Assembly: GCF_024172095.1 (NCBI RefSeq)
Contig: NZ_JAMZDX010000002.1
Location: 186,001 to 250,000 of the forward strand
Reading direction: 5' to 3'
DNA: 64,000 nucleotides
Source of the DNA: Kitasatospora cinereorecta
GTDB lineage: Bacteria > Actinomycetota > Actinomycetes > Streptomycetales > Streptomycetaceae
A model generated the notes under the pieces. The model saw only the letters and a program-made list of their open reading frames with translations. It was not told where the DNA came from and ran no database searches. Shown here piece by piece: positions 8,722-17,294 of this stretch. A program made the translations under genes and the position numbers. Position 1 is the first letter of the stretch, and every line of letters starts with the position of its first letter.

Positions 8722-9963
8722 ATGTTGATGGGGAACGGGCGGCGCCGACCGGTGCGGGCGGTGGCGGCGGCGGCCGTACTCGCCCTGCTCGCCGGCTGCA
8801 GCGGAGCCGCGAGCGCCGGCGGTGGCGGCGACTACACCGTGATGACCTGGGCCCCCTCCGGAACCGGCTCCGCCGACCGCCCGGGCGTCACCGCGCTCGC
8901 CGAGGCGATCGGCCGCACCACCGACGCCAAGGGCGGCCTGGGCGGCCACCACCTGCGGGTCCTGACCTGCAACGAGCACAACACCGCGGACGGCGCCACC
9001 GCCTGCGCCCGGCAGGCCGCCGACGCCCACGCGGTCGCGGTGATCGGCTCGTACAGCGAGTTCGGCGAGAACTTCATGCCGGTGCTGGAGCAGGCCGGCA
9101 TCCCGTACATCGGCGGATACGGCATGTCCGGGCCGGAGTTCAGCAGCCCGTACTCCTACCCGGTGGCCGGCGGTACCCCCACCCTGATCGCCGGCAGTGG
9201 GCGGCAGCTGGTCGCGGCCGGCTGCAAGCAGATCGCGCTGGTCCGCCCGGACACCAGGGCCGGCGACACCCTCAACCGCTACCTGGCGAGCTCGCTCGGC
9301 GACTCCGGGGTCAGGCTGGTCGACCTCAAGGTGCCGGACAAGGACCCGGACTACCCGGCGATCGCCCGCAAGGCGGTCGGCGACGACCAGAAGGGCAACT
9401 GCGTCAGCAACGCCCTCTCGCCCGAGGGCAGCCGGAAGCTGCTGGAGGCCTACCGCCAGACGGCCCCGCGCCGCACCCAGCTCAGCTCGGTGATCGGCGC
9501 CGTCCAGCAGTCCGTGCTCGCCTCGGTCACCGGCGGCAGCGGCTCGCTGAACGGCTCGCTGGCCACCGGCTGGTATCCGCCGGAGTCGTCCCGGGTCTGG
9601 GACGACCTGCGGGCCGCCGCCGGCGGCGACACCCGGATCGACCTCTCCGACCTCGGCGTGCAGACCACCTGGGTGGCCTACCAGGTCTTCCTGGTGGCGG
9701 TCGACCGGATCCAGTCGGCCGGCACGCCGCTCACCGCCAAGACCCTGCGCAGCCAGCTCGACAGCGGCGACTCGCTGGACACCGGCGGCGCCACACCCCC
9801 GCTCAACTGGGGCATGACCGACATGCTGCCGAGCGCCGAGTCGCCGCGCCTGGTGAACACCTGGGTGACCTTCCAGCAGATCCGGGACGGTCGGCTGACC
9901 GAGCAGCAGAGCGGCTTCGTCGACGTCCGGTGGGTGCTGACCGGCGGCCGCCCGCCGCAATGA
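8722..9963 (+). CDS. ABC transporter substrate-binding lipoprotein, Leu/Ile/Val-binding (Peripla_BP_6) type
   Basis: Secreted lipoprotein of the branched-chain amino-acid-binding superfamily. The signal peptide carries RRR near the start and a lipobox LAGC ending at Cys26. The mature domain has the type I periplasmic-binding fold pattern: GGHHLRVLTCNEHNT, CARQAADAHAVAVIGSYSEFG and ALVRPDTRAGDTLNRYL. The ATG at 8722 is favoured because GGAG (8711-8714) is seven bases upstream; the ATG at 8716 is too close. No permease or ATPase genes are adjacent. An orphan binding protein directly downstream of a conservon may present a ligand to that sensor, but that is speculation. The ligand is unknown. 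Confidence 0.82.
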   Translation: MLMGNGRRRPVRAVAAAAVLALLAGCSGAASAGGGGDYTVMTWAPSGTGSADRPGVTALAEAIGRTTDAKGGLGGHHLRVLTCNEHNTADGATACARQAADAHAVAVIGSYSEFGENFMPVLEQAGIPYIGGYGMSGPEFSSPYSYPVAGGTPTLIAGSGRQLVAAGCKQIALVRPDTRAGDTLNRYLASSLGDSGVRLVDLKVPDKDPDYPAIARKAVGDDQKGNCVSNALSPEGSRKLLEAYRQTAPRRTQLSSVIGAVQQSVLASVTGGSGSLNGSLATGWYPPESSRVWDDLRAAAGGDTRIDLSDLGVQTTWVAYQVFLVAVDRIQSAGTPLTAKTLRSQLDSGDSLDTGGATPPLNWGMTDMLPSAESPRLVNTWVTFQQIRDGRLTEQQSGFVDVRWVLTGGRPPQ

Positions 9964-10020
9964 GTACGCGCCGTGGTGTTGCGCGCGGCCGGCGGCGGGT
10001 CCGGCTCGTACGCTGACGGG

Positions 10021-10950
10021 ATGATCGTCCACGAGGAGCGCTCGCCGGGCGCGCTCGCCGCCGAGGGCCGCTGGCCGGAGCTGCTGCTGCGCTTCCGGCG
10101 GGCCCGGGCCGCCGGCGCCGGGTCCGCCGGGGCGCTCGGGCACCTGGTCGCGTACGGTGCCCCGCCCGAGCTGGCCGCCCGGCTGTTCGACGGCGACGGC
10201 GGCCCCGGCACCGCGGCGGACACCGCCGACCACGATGCGGGGCCGCTCTGGGAGGTCCTGGCCACCCGTCACCCCTGGCGGCGGCTGGCCCCGCTGCTCG
10301 AACCGCCGCAGGTCCGGCGGCTGGTAACGCACACCCGCGCGCTGCTCGGCGAGAACCTCGCGCACGACGCCGAACCCGACGAGGAGGGCGTCCCGCTGCG
10401 GCTGCAGGTGTGGGAGGCGGCCGGCTGGGACGAACCCGGACGGGTCCGCGAGTACCTGCCGGGCGGCGGCGCCCGGCTCGCCGTCCAAGCCCTGCCGGCG
10501 CTGCGCGAGGGCCTCGGCCCGGTACGGCTGCCCGAACCGGGACCGCCCGCCCCCGCGCTGGCGGCCACCCGGCTGCTGGACGGGCTGGCGCCGTGGGCCC
10601 GGGCGGTGTGCGTCCGCGGCCAGGCGCCGGACGCGGCCGCGCGACTGGCCTCGGAGCGGCAGGTGACCGGGGGCTGGCTGCCGTTCACCGCCGTCTACCC
10701 CGCGCTGGTCCAGCCGGCCGCCGCCCCGGCCGATCGGGGCGCCGCCCAGGGACGGCTCGCGGTGTGGCGGCTGCTGGCCGCGATGACCGGTGAGCGGCGG
10801 GTGGTGGCGGCCGAGGTGGACGCCCTGGTGGCCCGGCTGCGGTGCTTCACCTGGAGCGAGCCGGACGACGAGCTGTCGTACCTCCACCTGGCACTGGAGG
10901 ACCCGGCGACCGGCCTGGCCTGGGCGGTCAGCGGCGGCGCCGAGGTCTGA
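10021..10950 (+). CDS. Hypothetical protein (310 codons)
   Basis: I do not recognise this family. The protein is predicted soluble and rich in Ala, Leu, Arg and Pro, with acidic and basic residues spread evenly. It has no signal peptide, membrane helix or catalytic motif that I can see. Short helical blocks such as PWRRLAPLLEPPQVRRLVTHTRALLGENL and a C-terminal LSYLHLALEDPATGLAWAV suggest an all-helical fold. Codon usage is normal for the neighbourhood (G/C third positions), which supports a real gene. The ATG at 10021 is chosen as the first ATG after a region resembling a short leader; a GTG 48 bases upstream is possible. It is convergent with dctA, and a large hairpin lies between them. Confidence 0.7.
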   Translation: MIVHEERSPGALAAEGRWPELLLRFRRARAAGAGSAGALGHLVAYGAPPELAARLFDGDGGPGTAADTADHDAGPLWEVLATRHPWRRLAPLLEPPQVRRLVTHTRALLGENLAHDAEPDEEGVPLRLQVWEAAGWDEPGRVREYLPGGGARLAVQALPALREGLGPVRLPEPGPPAPALAATRLLDGLAPWARAVCVRGQAPDAAARLASERQVTGGWLPFTAVYPALVQPAAAPADRGAAQGRLAVWRLLAAMTGERRVVAAEVDALVARLRCFTWSEPDDELSYLHLALEDPATGLAWAVSGGAEV

Positions 10951-10968
10951 CCGCCCGGACGCGGGTGA

Positions 10969-11021
10969 GCCCCGGCCCGGCACCGCTCCGGGGGCTGGGA
11001 GCAGCGGTGCCGGGCCGGGGC
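10969..11021. terminator. Bidirectional terminator between convergent genes
   Basis: Two perfectly complementary 19-base arms (10969-10987 and 11003-11021, GCCCCGGCCCGGCACCGCT and its reverse complement) with a 15-nt loop. The hairpin sits between the end of the hypothetical gene and the end of dctA, so it can serve both. Confidence 0.8.
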
Positions 11022-11034
11022 GGTCCCGGGGGTG

Positions 11035-12405
11035 TCAGGAGGCGGTCTGCTCCAGCGCGGGGGCCGCGTTCTGGTGCGGCACGCCGCCGGTGTGGCCGTC
11101 GTCGATGAGCGTGGTCTCGTCGAAGGGCGCCCGGCCGGCCAGCACCTCGGTCATCCGGGACCGGTCCAGTTCGCCGGTCCAGTGGCCGATCAGCACGGTG
11201 GCGACCGCGTTGCCGGCGAAGTTGGTCAGCGCCCGGGCCTCCGACATGAACCGGTCGATGCCGACGATCAGGCCGACGCCGTCCACCAGCTCCGGCTTGT
11301 GCGACTGCAGGCCGCCCGCCAGCGTGGCCAGCCCGGCGCCGGTGACGCCCGCCGCGCCCTTGGAGGCGATCACCATGAACAGCAGCAGCGAGAGCTGCTG
11401 GCCGATCGACATCGGCTTGTCCATCGCCTCGGAGATGAAGATCGACGCCATGGTCAGGTAGATCGCGGTGCCGTCCAGGTTGAAGCTGTAGCCGGTGGGC
11501 ACGGTGATGCCGACCACCGGGCGGGAGACGCCCAGGTGCTCCATCTTGGCGATCAGCCGCGGCAGCGCGCTCTCCGAGGACGAGGTGGAGAGGATCAGCA
11601 GGAACTCCCGGCCGAGGTAGCGCAGCAGGGCGAACACGTTCACCCCGGCGACCAGGCGCAGCAGCAGGCCCAGCACCACGACCACGAACAGCACGCAGGT
11701 GACGTAGAAGCCGATCATGATGACCGCGAGGCTCTTCAGCGCGGCCACGCCGGTGGCACCGACCACGGCCGCCATCGCGCCGAAGGCGCCGACCGGGGCC
11801 AGCCACATGATCATCGACATCACCCGGAAGACCAGCTTCTGCAGGTGCTCGACCCCGCGCAGCACGGGCGTACCGGCCGAGCCCATCGCCTGCAGCGCGA
11901 AGCCGGCGAGCAGGGCGACCAGCAGGGTCTGCAGCACCTTGCCCTCGGTGAGGGCCGAGAACATCGTGGTCGGGATGATCCCGAGCAGGAAGTCGGCGGT
12001 CGAGGTGGCGCCGCCGGCCGCCGCCTGGGCGTGGCCCGACTTGGCCAGTGCGGCGGTCAGGTGCAGGCCCGAGCCCGGCTCCAGCAGGTTGCCGACCACC
12101 AGGCCGATGCCCAGCGCCACGGTCGACGTCACCAGGAAGTAGCCGAGCGCCAGACCGCCGACCCGGCCGACCTTGGCGGCCTTGGTCACCGAGCCGACGC
12201 CCAGCACGATGGTGCAGAAGATCACCGGGCTGATCATCATCTTGATCAGGTTGACGAAGCCGGTCCCGACCGGCTTCAACTCCACCGCGAACCCCGGCGC
12301 CACCAGACCCACCGCGATGCCGGCCAGCACCGCCGCGATCACCGCCAGGTAGAGGTAGTGCGTGCGGTCGGACCGTCTCGTCCGGACTGCTCCCGTCGTC
12401 GACAT
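11035..12405 (-). CDS. dctA: Dicarboxylate:cation symporter DctA
   Basis: Inner-membrane carrier of the glutamate/dicarboxylate:cation symporter family (DAACS), importing succinate, fumarate and malate with H+ or Na+. The 456-residue protein shows the family signatures: FVNLIKMMISPVIFCTIVLG near the N-terminus, the serine-rich hairpin STSSSESALPRLIAKME, PTGYSFNLDGTAIYLTMA, and the C-terminal ASKGAAGVTGAG and VGIDRFMSEARALTNFAGN. Start ATG at 12405 follows AAGGAGCC; upstream in-frame codons are non-coding in character. It is divergent from a CitA-type kinase/response-regulator pair, the classical arrangement for C4-dicarboxylate or citrate sensing. A Crp-like palindrome lies in the shared promoter region. 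Confidence 0.93.
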   Translation of the reverse strand: MSTTGAVRTRRSDRTHYLYLAVIAAVLAGIAVGLVAPGFAVELKPVGTGFVNLIKMMISPVIFCTIVLGVGSVTKAAKVGRVGGLALGYFLVTSTVALGIGLVVGNLLEPGSGLHLTAALAKSGHAQAAAGGATSTADFLLGIIPTTMFSALTEGKVLQTLLVALLAGFALQAMGSAGTPVLRGVEHLQKLVFRVMSMIMWLAPVGAFGAMAAVVGATGVAALKSLAVIMIGFYVTCVLFVVVVLGLLLRLVAGVNVFALLRYLGREFLLILSTSSSESALPRLIAKMEHLGVSRPVVGITVPTGYSFNLDGTAIYLTMASIFISEAMDKPMSIGQQLSLLLFMVIASKGAAGVTGAGLATLAGGLQSHKPELVDGVGLIVGIDRFMSEARALTNFAGNAVATVLIGHWTGELDRSRMTEVLAGRAPFDETTLIDDGHTGGVPHQNAAPALEQTAS

Positions 12406-12492
12406 GTGCGGCTCCTTCGCCCTGCTGTCCTGCGGCCCCGGGGGGAGGGCCGACGGCCCGGGTGGCGGGCCGGTTCGACTATGGGCTCCGGC

Positions 12493-12506
12493 GTGACGCG
12501 GGTCAC
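12493..12506. promoter_or_regulatory. Crp-like palindrome in the dctA / sensor-kinase divergent promoter
   Basis: GTGACGCGGGTCAC fits the streptomycete Crp consensus GTG-N6-GNCAC. It lies 87 bp upstream of the dctA start and 69 bp upstream of the kinase start. A nearly identical site precedes the esterase gene at 48004. Binding by Crp is inferred from the pattern only. Confidence 0.45.
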
Positions 12507-12575
12507 GTTTGCGTTCATAGAGTTCACGTCCGCCCGGCCCTTGCCCCCGCCCCCGGGCCAGGCACACTGTCTGAC

Positions 12576-14240
12576 ATGGCCGTCCCCCCGAACCCGCCCC
12601 GGCGCCGCCCGCTGCGCAGTCTCGCCGGGCAGCTGTTCGTGGTGCAGATCGTCATCGTCGCCGCCGTGGTCGCCGGCGGCGCCGTCCTGGCGTACCTCTT
12701 CACCGAGCACCGGTACGAGGACTCGGTCCGCCGCCAGGCCACCACCGTCGCCCTGTCGCTCGCCGACTCGCCGACCGTCCGCGAGGCCGCCACCGGGCCC
12801 GACCCCAGCGCCGTCATCCAGCCGTACGCCGAACAGGTCCGCCAGGACACCGGCGTCTCCTTCATCACCGTCATGGACACCCACGGCATCCGCTGGTCCC
12901 ACCCCGACCCCGCCCGCATCGGCGAGCCCTACCTCGGCCAGATCAAGCAGGCCCTCGCCGGGCAGGTCTTCGCCGAGACCGCCACCGGCACCCTCGGCCC
13001 CTCCATGCGCGTGGTCGCCCCCGTGTACGACCGGGACCACCACGTCGTCGGCCTGGTCAGCGCCGGCATCACCCTGCACTCGATCAGCGACCAGCTGCGC
13101 GCCCCGCTGCTCGCCCTGGTCGGTGTCGCCGGCGCCGCCCTGGTGGTCGGCGGCATCGGCACCTACCTCGCCAACGCCCGGCTGCGCCGACACACCCACG
13201 GCATGGGCGCCGACCAGCTCAGCCACCTGTACGACTACCACCAGGCCACCCTGCACTCCGTCCGCGAGGGCCTGATCCTGCTCGACGGCGGCCGGCGGAT
13301 CGTGCTGTGCAACGACGCCGCCCGCGAACTGCTCGCCCTCGCCGGCGACCTGGACGGCGTGCCGGTCGCCGACCTCGGCCTGCCCGGCTCGCTCACCGGC
13401 GCCCTCACCGCCGCCACCCCGGTCCGCGACGAGGTCCACCTGACCGCCGAACGCGTCGTCCTGCTCAACACCTCCGCCGTCGGCCCCGGCCTCGGCACCG
13501 TGGTCACCCTCCGGGACCACACCGAACTCCAGGGCCTCACCGGCGAACTGGACACCGTCCGCGGCTTCGCCGACGCCCTCAGCGCGCAGGCCCACGAAGC
13601 CGCCAACCGGCTGCACGCCGTCGTCTCCCTCGTCGAACTCGGCCGCCACCAGGAGGCCGTGGACTTCGCCACCGCCGAACTCGCCCTCGCCCAGCGGCTC
13701 ACCGACAAGGTCGTCGACGCCGTCGGCGAACCCGTCCTCGCCGCCCTGCTGCTCGGCAAGGCCGCCCAGGCCGCCGAACGCGGCGTCGACCTGGTCCTCA
13801 CCGACGACAGCCGGATCGACGACGGCGTCCTGCCGCCCGGCCTCACCCCGCGCGACCTGGTCACCCTGCTCGGCAACCTGGTCGACAACGCCGTCGACGC
13901 CGCCATCGAGAACGCCGCCGTCCACCCCGGCACCCCCGAGGTCACCGTCACCGCCCGCACCGACCACGGCGAACTCCTGCTGCGCGTCGCCGACACCGGC
14001 GCCGGCATCGACCCCGCCGCCGCCACCGACGTCTTCCACCGCGGCTGGACCACCAAACAGCACGGCCGCGGCCTCGGACTCGCCCTGGTCGCCCAGACCG
14101 CCCGCCGCAACGGCGGCGGGGTCGAGATCGGCCGCGACCGCGGCGCCGTCCTCACCGTCCGCCTCCCGCTCCGGCCCCCCGCCCCTGCCGTACCCGGGCC
14201 CGCCGTACCCGCCGCCCGAGCCGAGGAGGCCGCCCGGTGA
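12576..14240 (+). CDS. Sensor histidine kinase of the CitA/DcuS family (probable dicarboxylate sensor)
   Basis: Membrane kinase that probably senses C4-dicarboxylates or citrate outside the cell and phosphorylates the regulator encoded next. Layout: TM1 (about residues 15-45), an extracellular PAS-like (PASp) domain of about 135 residues containing DTGVSFITVMDTHGIRWSHP, TM2 near 178-200, and a cytoplasmic PAS domain. The CitA-type phospho-acceptor region QAHEAANRLHAVVSLVELG (His340) follows, then a GHKL ATPase with N-box NLVDNAVDAA and G boxes DTGAGID and GRGLGLALV. The 554-residue length is typical. The ATG at 12576 lies downstream of the divergent regulatory region. The stop overlaps the GTG of the regulator, so the pair is coupled. 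Confidence 0.92.
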   Translation: MAVPPNPPRRRPLRSLAGQLFVVQIVIVAAVVAGGAVLAYLFTEHRYEDSVRRQATTVALSLADSPTVREAATGPDPSAVIQPYAEQVRQDTGVSFITVMDTHGIRWSHPDPARIGEPYLGQIKQALAGQVFAETATGTLGPSMRVVAPVYDRDHHVVGLVSAGITLHSISDQLRAPLLALVGVAGAALVVGGIGTYLANARLRRHTHGMGADQLSHLYDYHQATLHSVREGLILLDGGRRIVLCNDAARELLALAGDLDGVPVADLGLPGSLTGALTAATPVRDEVHLTAERVVLLNTSAVGPGLGTVVTLRDHTELQGLTGELDTVRGFADALSAQAHEAANRLHAVVSLVELGRHQEAVDFATAELALAQRLTDKVVDAVGEPVLAALLLGKAAQAAERGVDLVLTDDSRIDDGVLPPGLTPRDLVTLLGNLVDNAVDAAIENAAVHPGTPEVTVTARTDHGELLLRVADTGAGIDPAAATDVFHRGWTTKQHGRGLGLALVAQTARRNGGGVEIGRDRGAVLTVRLPLRPPAPAVPGPAVPAARAEEAAR

Positions 14241-14923
14241 TCCCCGTCCTGGTCGTCGAGGACGACCCCGTCGCCGCCTCCGCCCACGCCCTCTACGTCG
14301 AGCGCGCCCCCGGCTTCCACCCCGCCGCCACCGTCCACACCTGCGCCGACGCCCTGCGCGCCCTCGACCGCGCCCGCGCCGCCGGCACCCCCGTCGAACT
14401 CATCCTGCTCGACCTCCACCTCCCCGACGGCCACGGCCTCCAGCTCTGCCGCACCCTGCGCGCCGCCGGCCACGGCGCCGACATCATCGCCGTCACCTCC
14501 GCCCGCGACCTCGCCATGGTCCGCCACGCCGTCTCCGCCGGCGTCGTCCAGTACCTGCTCAAACCCTTCAGCAGCGCCGCCCTCGGCGACCGCCTCGAGC
14601 GCTACGCCCGCTACCGCGCCTCACTCGGCCGCGCCGGCGACGCCCTCGGCCAGGACGAGGTCGACCACGCCTTCGCCGTCCTGCGCACCCCCGACCGCAG
14701 CAGCCTCCCCAAGGGCCTCAGCGCCCCCACCCTGGACACCGTCGCCACCGTCCTGCGCACCGCCCCCGACGGCCTCTCCGCCGCCGCGGTCGCCGCCGCC
14801 GCCGGCGTCTCCCGCATCACCGCCCGGCGCTACCTCGAACACCTCGTCGACACCGGCCTCGCCGCCCGCGAACCCCAGTACGGCCAAGTCGGCCGCCCCG
14901 AACTCACCTACCGCTGGCGCTAG
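14237..14923 (+). CDS. Response regulator of the CitB/DcuR family
   Basis: DNA-binding partner of the preceding kinase. The receiver domain starts LVVEDDPVAAS with the acidic pair at residues 9-10. The phospho-acceptor is Asp59 in LLDLHLPDGHG, with T/S in AVTSARD and Lys in YLLKPFSS. The C-terminal part is the CitB-type helix-turn-helix VSRITARRYLEHLVDTGLA followed by GRPELTYRW. The GTG start at 14237 overlaps the kinase stop (GTGA). The likely target is the divergent dctA promoter (12406-12575). Confidence 0.92.
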   Translation: MIPVLVVEDDPVAASAHALYVERAPGFHPAATVHTCADALRALDRARAAGTPVELILLDLHLPDGHGLQLCRTLRAAGHGADIIAVTSARDLAMVRHAVSAGVVQYLLKPFSSAALGDRLERYARYRASLGRAGDALGQDEVDHAFAVLRTPDRSSLPKGLSAPTLDTVATVLRTAPDGLSAAAVAAAAGVSRITARRYLEHLVDTGLAAREPQYGQVGRPELTYRWR

Positions 14924-14938
14924 GGAGGCACTCCTGCA

Positions 14939-15129
14939 AGGGGCTCGGGGAACCGCGAGGCCGACCCCTGGACTGGTCAACCTCTCAAGTGGGGCCCACC
15001 GTTGGTGGCGCTTCCCGACGCCCAGCCATCCAACCGGCGGAGACCAGCCCGTCAGGGGCTCGGGGAACCGCGAGGCCGACCCCGGGACCGGTCAACCTCC
15101 CGAGCGGGGCCCACCGTTGGTGGCGTTCC
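14939..15129. repeat. Two direct copies of a 77-bp intergenic repeat
   Basis: Copy 1 spans 14939-15015 and copy 2 spans 15054-15129. Both begin AGGGGCTCGGGGAACCGCGA and end with the palindrome CCACCGTTGGTGG followed by CG(C)TTCC. They differ at about seven positions, and some changes look compensatory (CTCAAGTGGGG versus CCCGAGCGGGG). The GGGGCTCGGGGAA core is a motif I associate with intergenic repeats in many Streptomyces genomes. It fills the space between the response regulator and the methyltransferase. Confidence 0.8.
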
Positions 15130-15135
15130 GGCCGC

Positions 15136-15735
15136 TCACCCCTCCCGCTCGGCCACCGCCAGGAACCGCACGTCCGAGTCCACGTACGACACCAACCGCC
15201 ACCCCGCCCCCGCCAGCAGCCCCCGCAGCGGCCCCTCGGCCCGGATGTCGTCCGCCGTGAGCTGCCGCCCGTGCCGCGCGGCGAGCGCGGCCCGCCCGAT
15301 CGGGTGGTACAGCGCGAGCCGTCCGCCGCCCCGGGTGACCCGGGCGAGTTCCCGCAGGCCGCTCTCCGGTCCCGGCAGGTGCGAGATGAGTCCGGCCCCG
15401 AAGACCAGGTCGACGACCCCGTCCCGCAGCGGCAGCCGCCCGCAGTCGGCGGTGACGAGCGCCGCGTCCACGCCCTTCGCGGCCGCCTGTGCCAGCATCT
15501 CCGGCGTCAGGTCGATCCCGAGCACCACACCGTCCGGCCCCACCGCGTCCCGCAGCGGCGCCAGCGCGCGCCCCGTCCCGCAGCCCGCGTCGAGCACGAA
15601 CTCTCCGCCGGACAGCCCGAGTCCGGCGACGGCGGCGGCGTACCGCGGTTCGTCGCCGGGGAACTTGGCGTCCCAGCCCGCCGCGCGTTCGGCGAAGAAC
15701 TCCCTGGCGCGGGCCGGCTCGGATTCGTACGACAC
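15136..15735 (-). CDS. Class I SAM-dependent methyltransferase
   Basis: Small methyltransferase of 199 residues (methyltransferase type 11 fold). Motif I is VLDAGCGTGRALAPL; motif II-like VLGIDLTPEMLAQA, ADCGRLPLRDGVVDLVFG and HLPGPESGLRELARVTRGGGRLALYHP match the usual post-I, II and III elements. The start is a GTG at 15735. It transcribes away from the iron-regulated operon, and its end abuts the direct repeats. The methyl acceptor cannot be inferred. Confidence 0.85.
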   Translation of the reverse strand: MSYESEPARAREFFAERAAGWDAKFPGDEPRYAAAVAGLGLSGGEFVLDAGCGTGRALAPLRDAVGPDGVVLGIDLTPEMLAQAAAKGVDAALVTADCGRLPLRDGVVDLVFGAGLISHLPGPESGLRELARVTRGGGRLALYHPIGRAALAARHGRQLTADDIRAEGPLRGLLAGAGWRLVSYVDSDVRFLAVAEREG

Positions 15736-15849
15736 GCCCGCAGACTACCCGTAACCCATGAAGCGTCGGCTCGTTGTCGTTCCGACCGAGGTGTCACCCG
15801 GTCGAGTGGTCTTCCCGCCGATCCCGGCCGACCTGGTCATTTCCCGATA

Positions 15850-15869
15850 AAGTTAGGCTTACCTAACTT
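15850..15869 (+). promoter_or_regulatory. Iron box (DmdR1/IdeR operator) upstream of the diaminobutyrate operon
   Basis: AAGTTAGGCTTACCTAACTT is a perfect 8+8 palindrome around CTTA and fits the actinobacterial DmdR/IdeR/DtxR consensus (TTAGGTTAGGCTCACCTAA). It ends 15 bp before the GTG start, so a bound repressor would cover the promoter or transcription start. Implies derepression under iron starvation. Confidence 0.85.
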
Positions 15870-15884
15870 TAAGGGAGCTCTGCT

Positions 15885-17294
15885 GTGACCCTCACCGTCG
15901 GCACCGTCGGCGCCGCCCCCGTCGGCGACGCGATCCTGCGCCGTCAGCGCATCCGCGAGTCGGCCGCCCGCACCTACGCCCGGTCGTTCCCGATCGTGCC
16001 GGTCCGGGCCAACGGGATGACGGTCGAGGGTGCCGACGGCCGCCGCTACCTCGACTGCCTGTCCGGGGCGGGCACGCTGGCGCTCGGTCACAACCACCCG
16101 GTGGTGCTGGAGGCGATCCGCCGCACCCTGGACAGCGGCGCCCCGCTGCACCTCCTCGACCTGGCCACCGCCGAGAAGGACGACTTCACCACCGCGCTGC
16201 TCGCCAGCCTGCCGCCGGCCTTCGCGGCCAACGCCCGGATCCACTTCTGCGGTCCGGCGGGCACCGACGCGGTCGAGGCGGCGCTGAAGCTGATGCAGAC
16301 CGCGACGGGGCGGCGCGGCGCGCTCGCCTTCACCGGCGCGTACCACGGGATGACAGCCGGCGCGCTGGCGGTCACCGGCAACGTGGCGGTCAAGGAGCCG
16401 CTGCCGAGCGGGGGAGAGGTGACCCGGCTGCCGTTCCCGTACGCCTACCGCTGCCCGTTCGGGGTGGGCGGCGAGCGGGGCGCCGAGCTGTCCGCCGCGT
16501 ACACCGAGCGCCTGCTGGACGACCCGTCCGGCGGGGTGCTGCCGCCCGCGGCGATGATCGTGGAGGCGGTCCAGGGCGAGGGCGGGGTCGTCCCGGCGCC
16601 GGACGGCTGGCTGCGCGCGATGCGCCGGATCACCGCCGAGCGGGGCATCCCGCTGATCGTGGACGAGGTGCAGACCGGCGTCGGCCGCACCGGCGCGATG
16701 TGGGCGGTGGAGCACAGCGGGGTGATGCCCGACGCGATGGTGCTCTCCAAGGCGATCGGCGGCAGCCTGCCGCTGGCCGTGGTGGTCTACCGCGAGGAGT
16801 ACGACGGCTGGCGGCCGGGCGCGCACACCGGCACCTTCCGCGGCAACACGCTGGCGATGGCGGCCGGCGCCGCCACGCTCCGGTTCGTGGCCGACCACGG
16901 GCTGGTGGCCCGCGCCGCGACGGTCGGCGCCCGGATGGCGGCCCGGCTCGACGGTGCGCGCGGACGGCTGCCGGTGATCGGGGACGTCCGCGGCCGCGGC
17001 CTGATGCTCGGCGTCGAACTGGTCGACCCCGCGGGCACGCCCGACAGCTGCGGCGCGCTGCCGCCGGACCCGCGCCTCGCCGTCCGGGTGCGCGAGGCGT
17101 GCCTGGCCCGCGGGCTGATCGTCGAACTCGGCGGCCGCCACGACGCGGTGCTGCGTCTGCTCCCACCGCTCACCATCACCGACGAGCAGGCCGAGGCCGT
17201 CCTCGACCGCCTCCTCGACGCCATCGAGAACGCCGCCACCGCCCCTTCCGCTACCGGGAGCGCCGCCACCGCCCCCGCCGGGAACCCGGCATGA
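15885..17294 (+). CDS. dat: Diaminobutyrate--2-oxoglutarate aminotransferase
   Basis: PLP enzyme (class III aminotransferase) forming L-2,4-diaminobutyrate from aspartate semialdehyde. The 469-residue protein carries the family features: YLDCLSGAGTLALGHNHP, FCGPAGTDAVEAALK, GAYHGMT, the PLP-contacting IVDEVQTGVGRTG, and Lys289 in LSKAIGG as the Schiff-base lysine. The GAGT and CGPAGTDAVEA blocks are typical of diaminobutyrate rather than ornithine or GABA transaminases. The GTG at 15885 follows AAGGGAG. It lies directly under an iron box and overlaps the next gene (ATGA), so the two act together. The last 20 residues are a low-complexity Ala/Thr tail. Confidence 0.9.
   Translation: MTLTVGTVGAAPVGDAILRRQRIRESAARTYARSFPIVPVRANGMTVEGADGRRYLDCLSGAGTLALGHNHPVVLEAIRRTLDSGAPLHLLDLATAEKDDFTTALLASLPPAFAANARIHFCGPAGTDAVEAALKLMQTATGRRGALAFTGAYHGMTAGALAVTGNVAVKEPLPSGGEVTRLPFPYAYRCPFGVGGERGAELSAAYTERLLDDPSGGVLPPAAMIVEAVQGEGGVVPAPDGWLRAMRRITAERGIPLIVDEVQTGVGRTGAMWAVEHSGVMPDAMVLSKAIGGSLPLAVVVYREEYDGWRPGAHTGTFRGNTLAMAAGAATLRFVADHGLVARAATVGARMAARLDGARGRLPVIGDVRGRGLMLGVELVDPAGTPDSCGALPPDPRLAVRVREACLARGLIVELGGRHDAVLRLLPPLTITDEQAEAVLDRLLDAIENAATAPSATGSAATAPAGNPA

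Noticed and set aside
14939..15129. CRISPR-like repeat pair
   Set aside because: Only two copies, 77 bp each, spaced by 38 bp, and no cas genes; it fits a streptomycete intergenic repeat instead.
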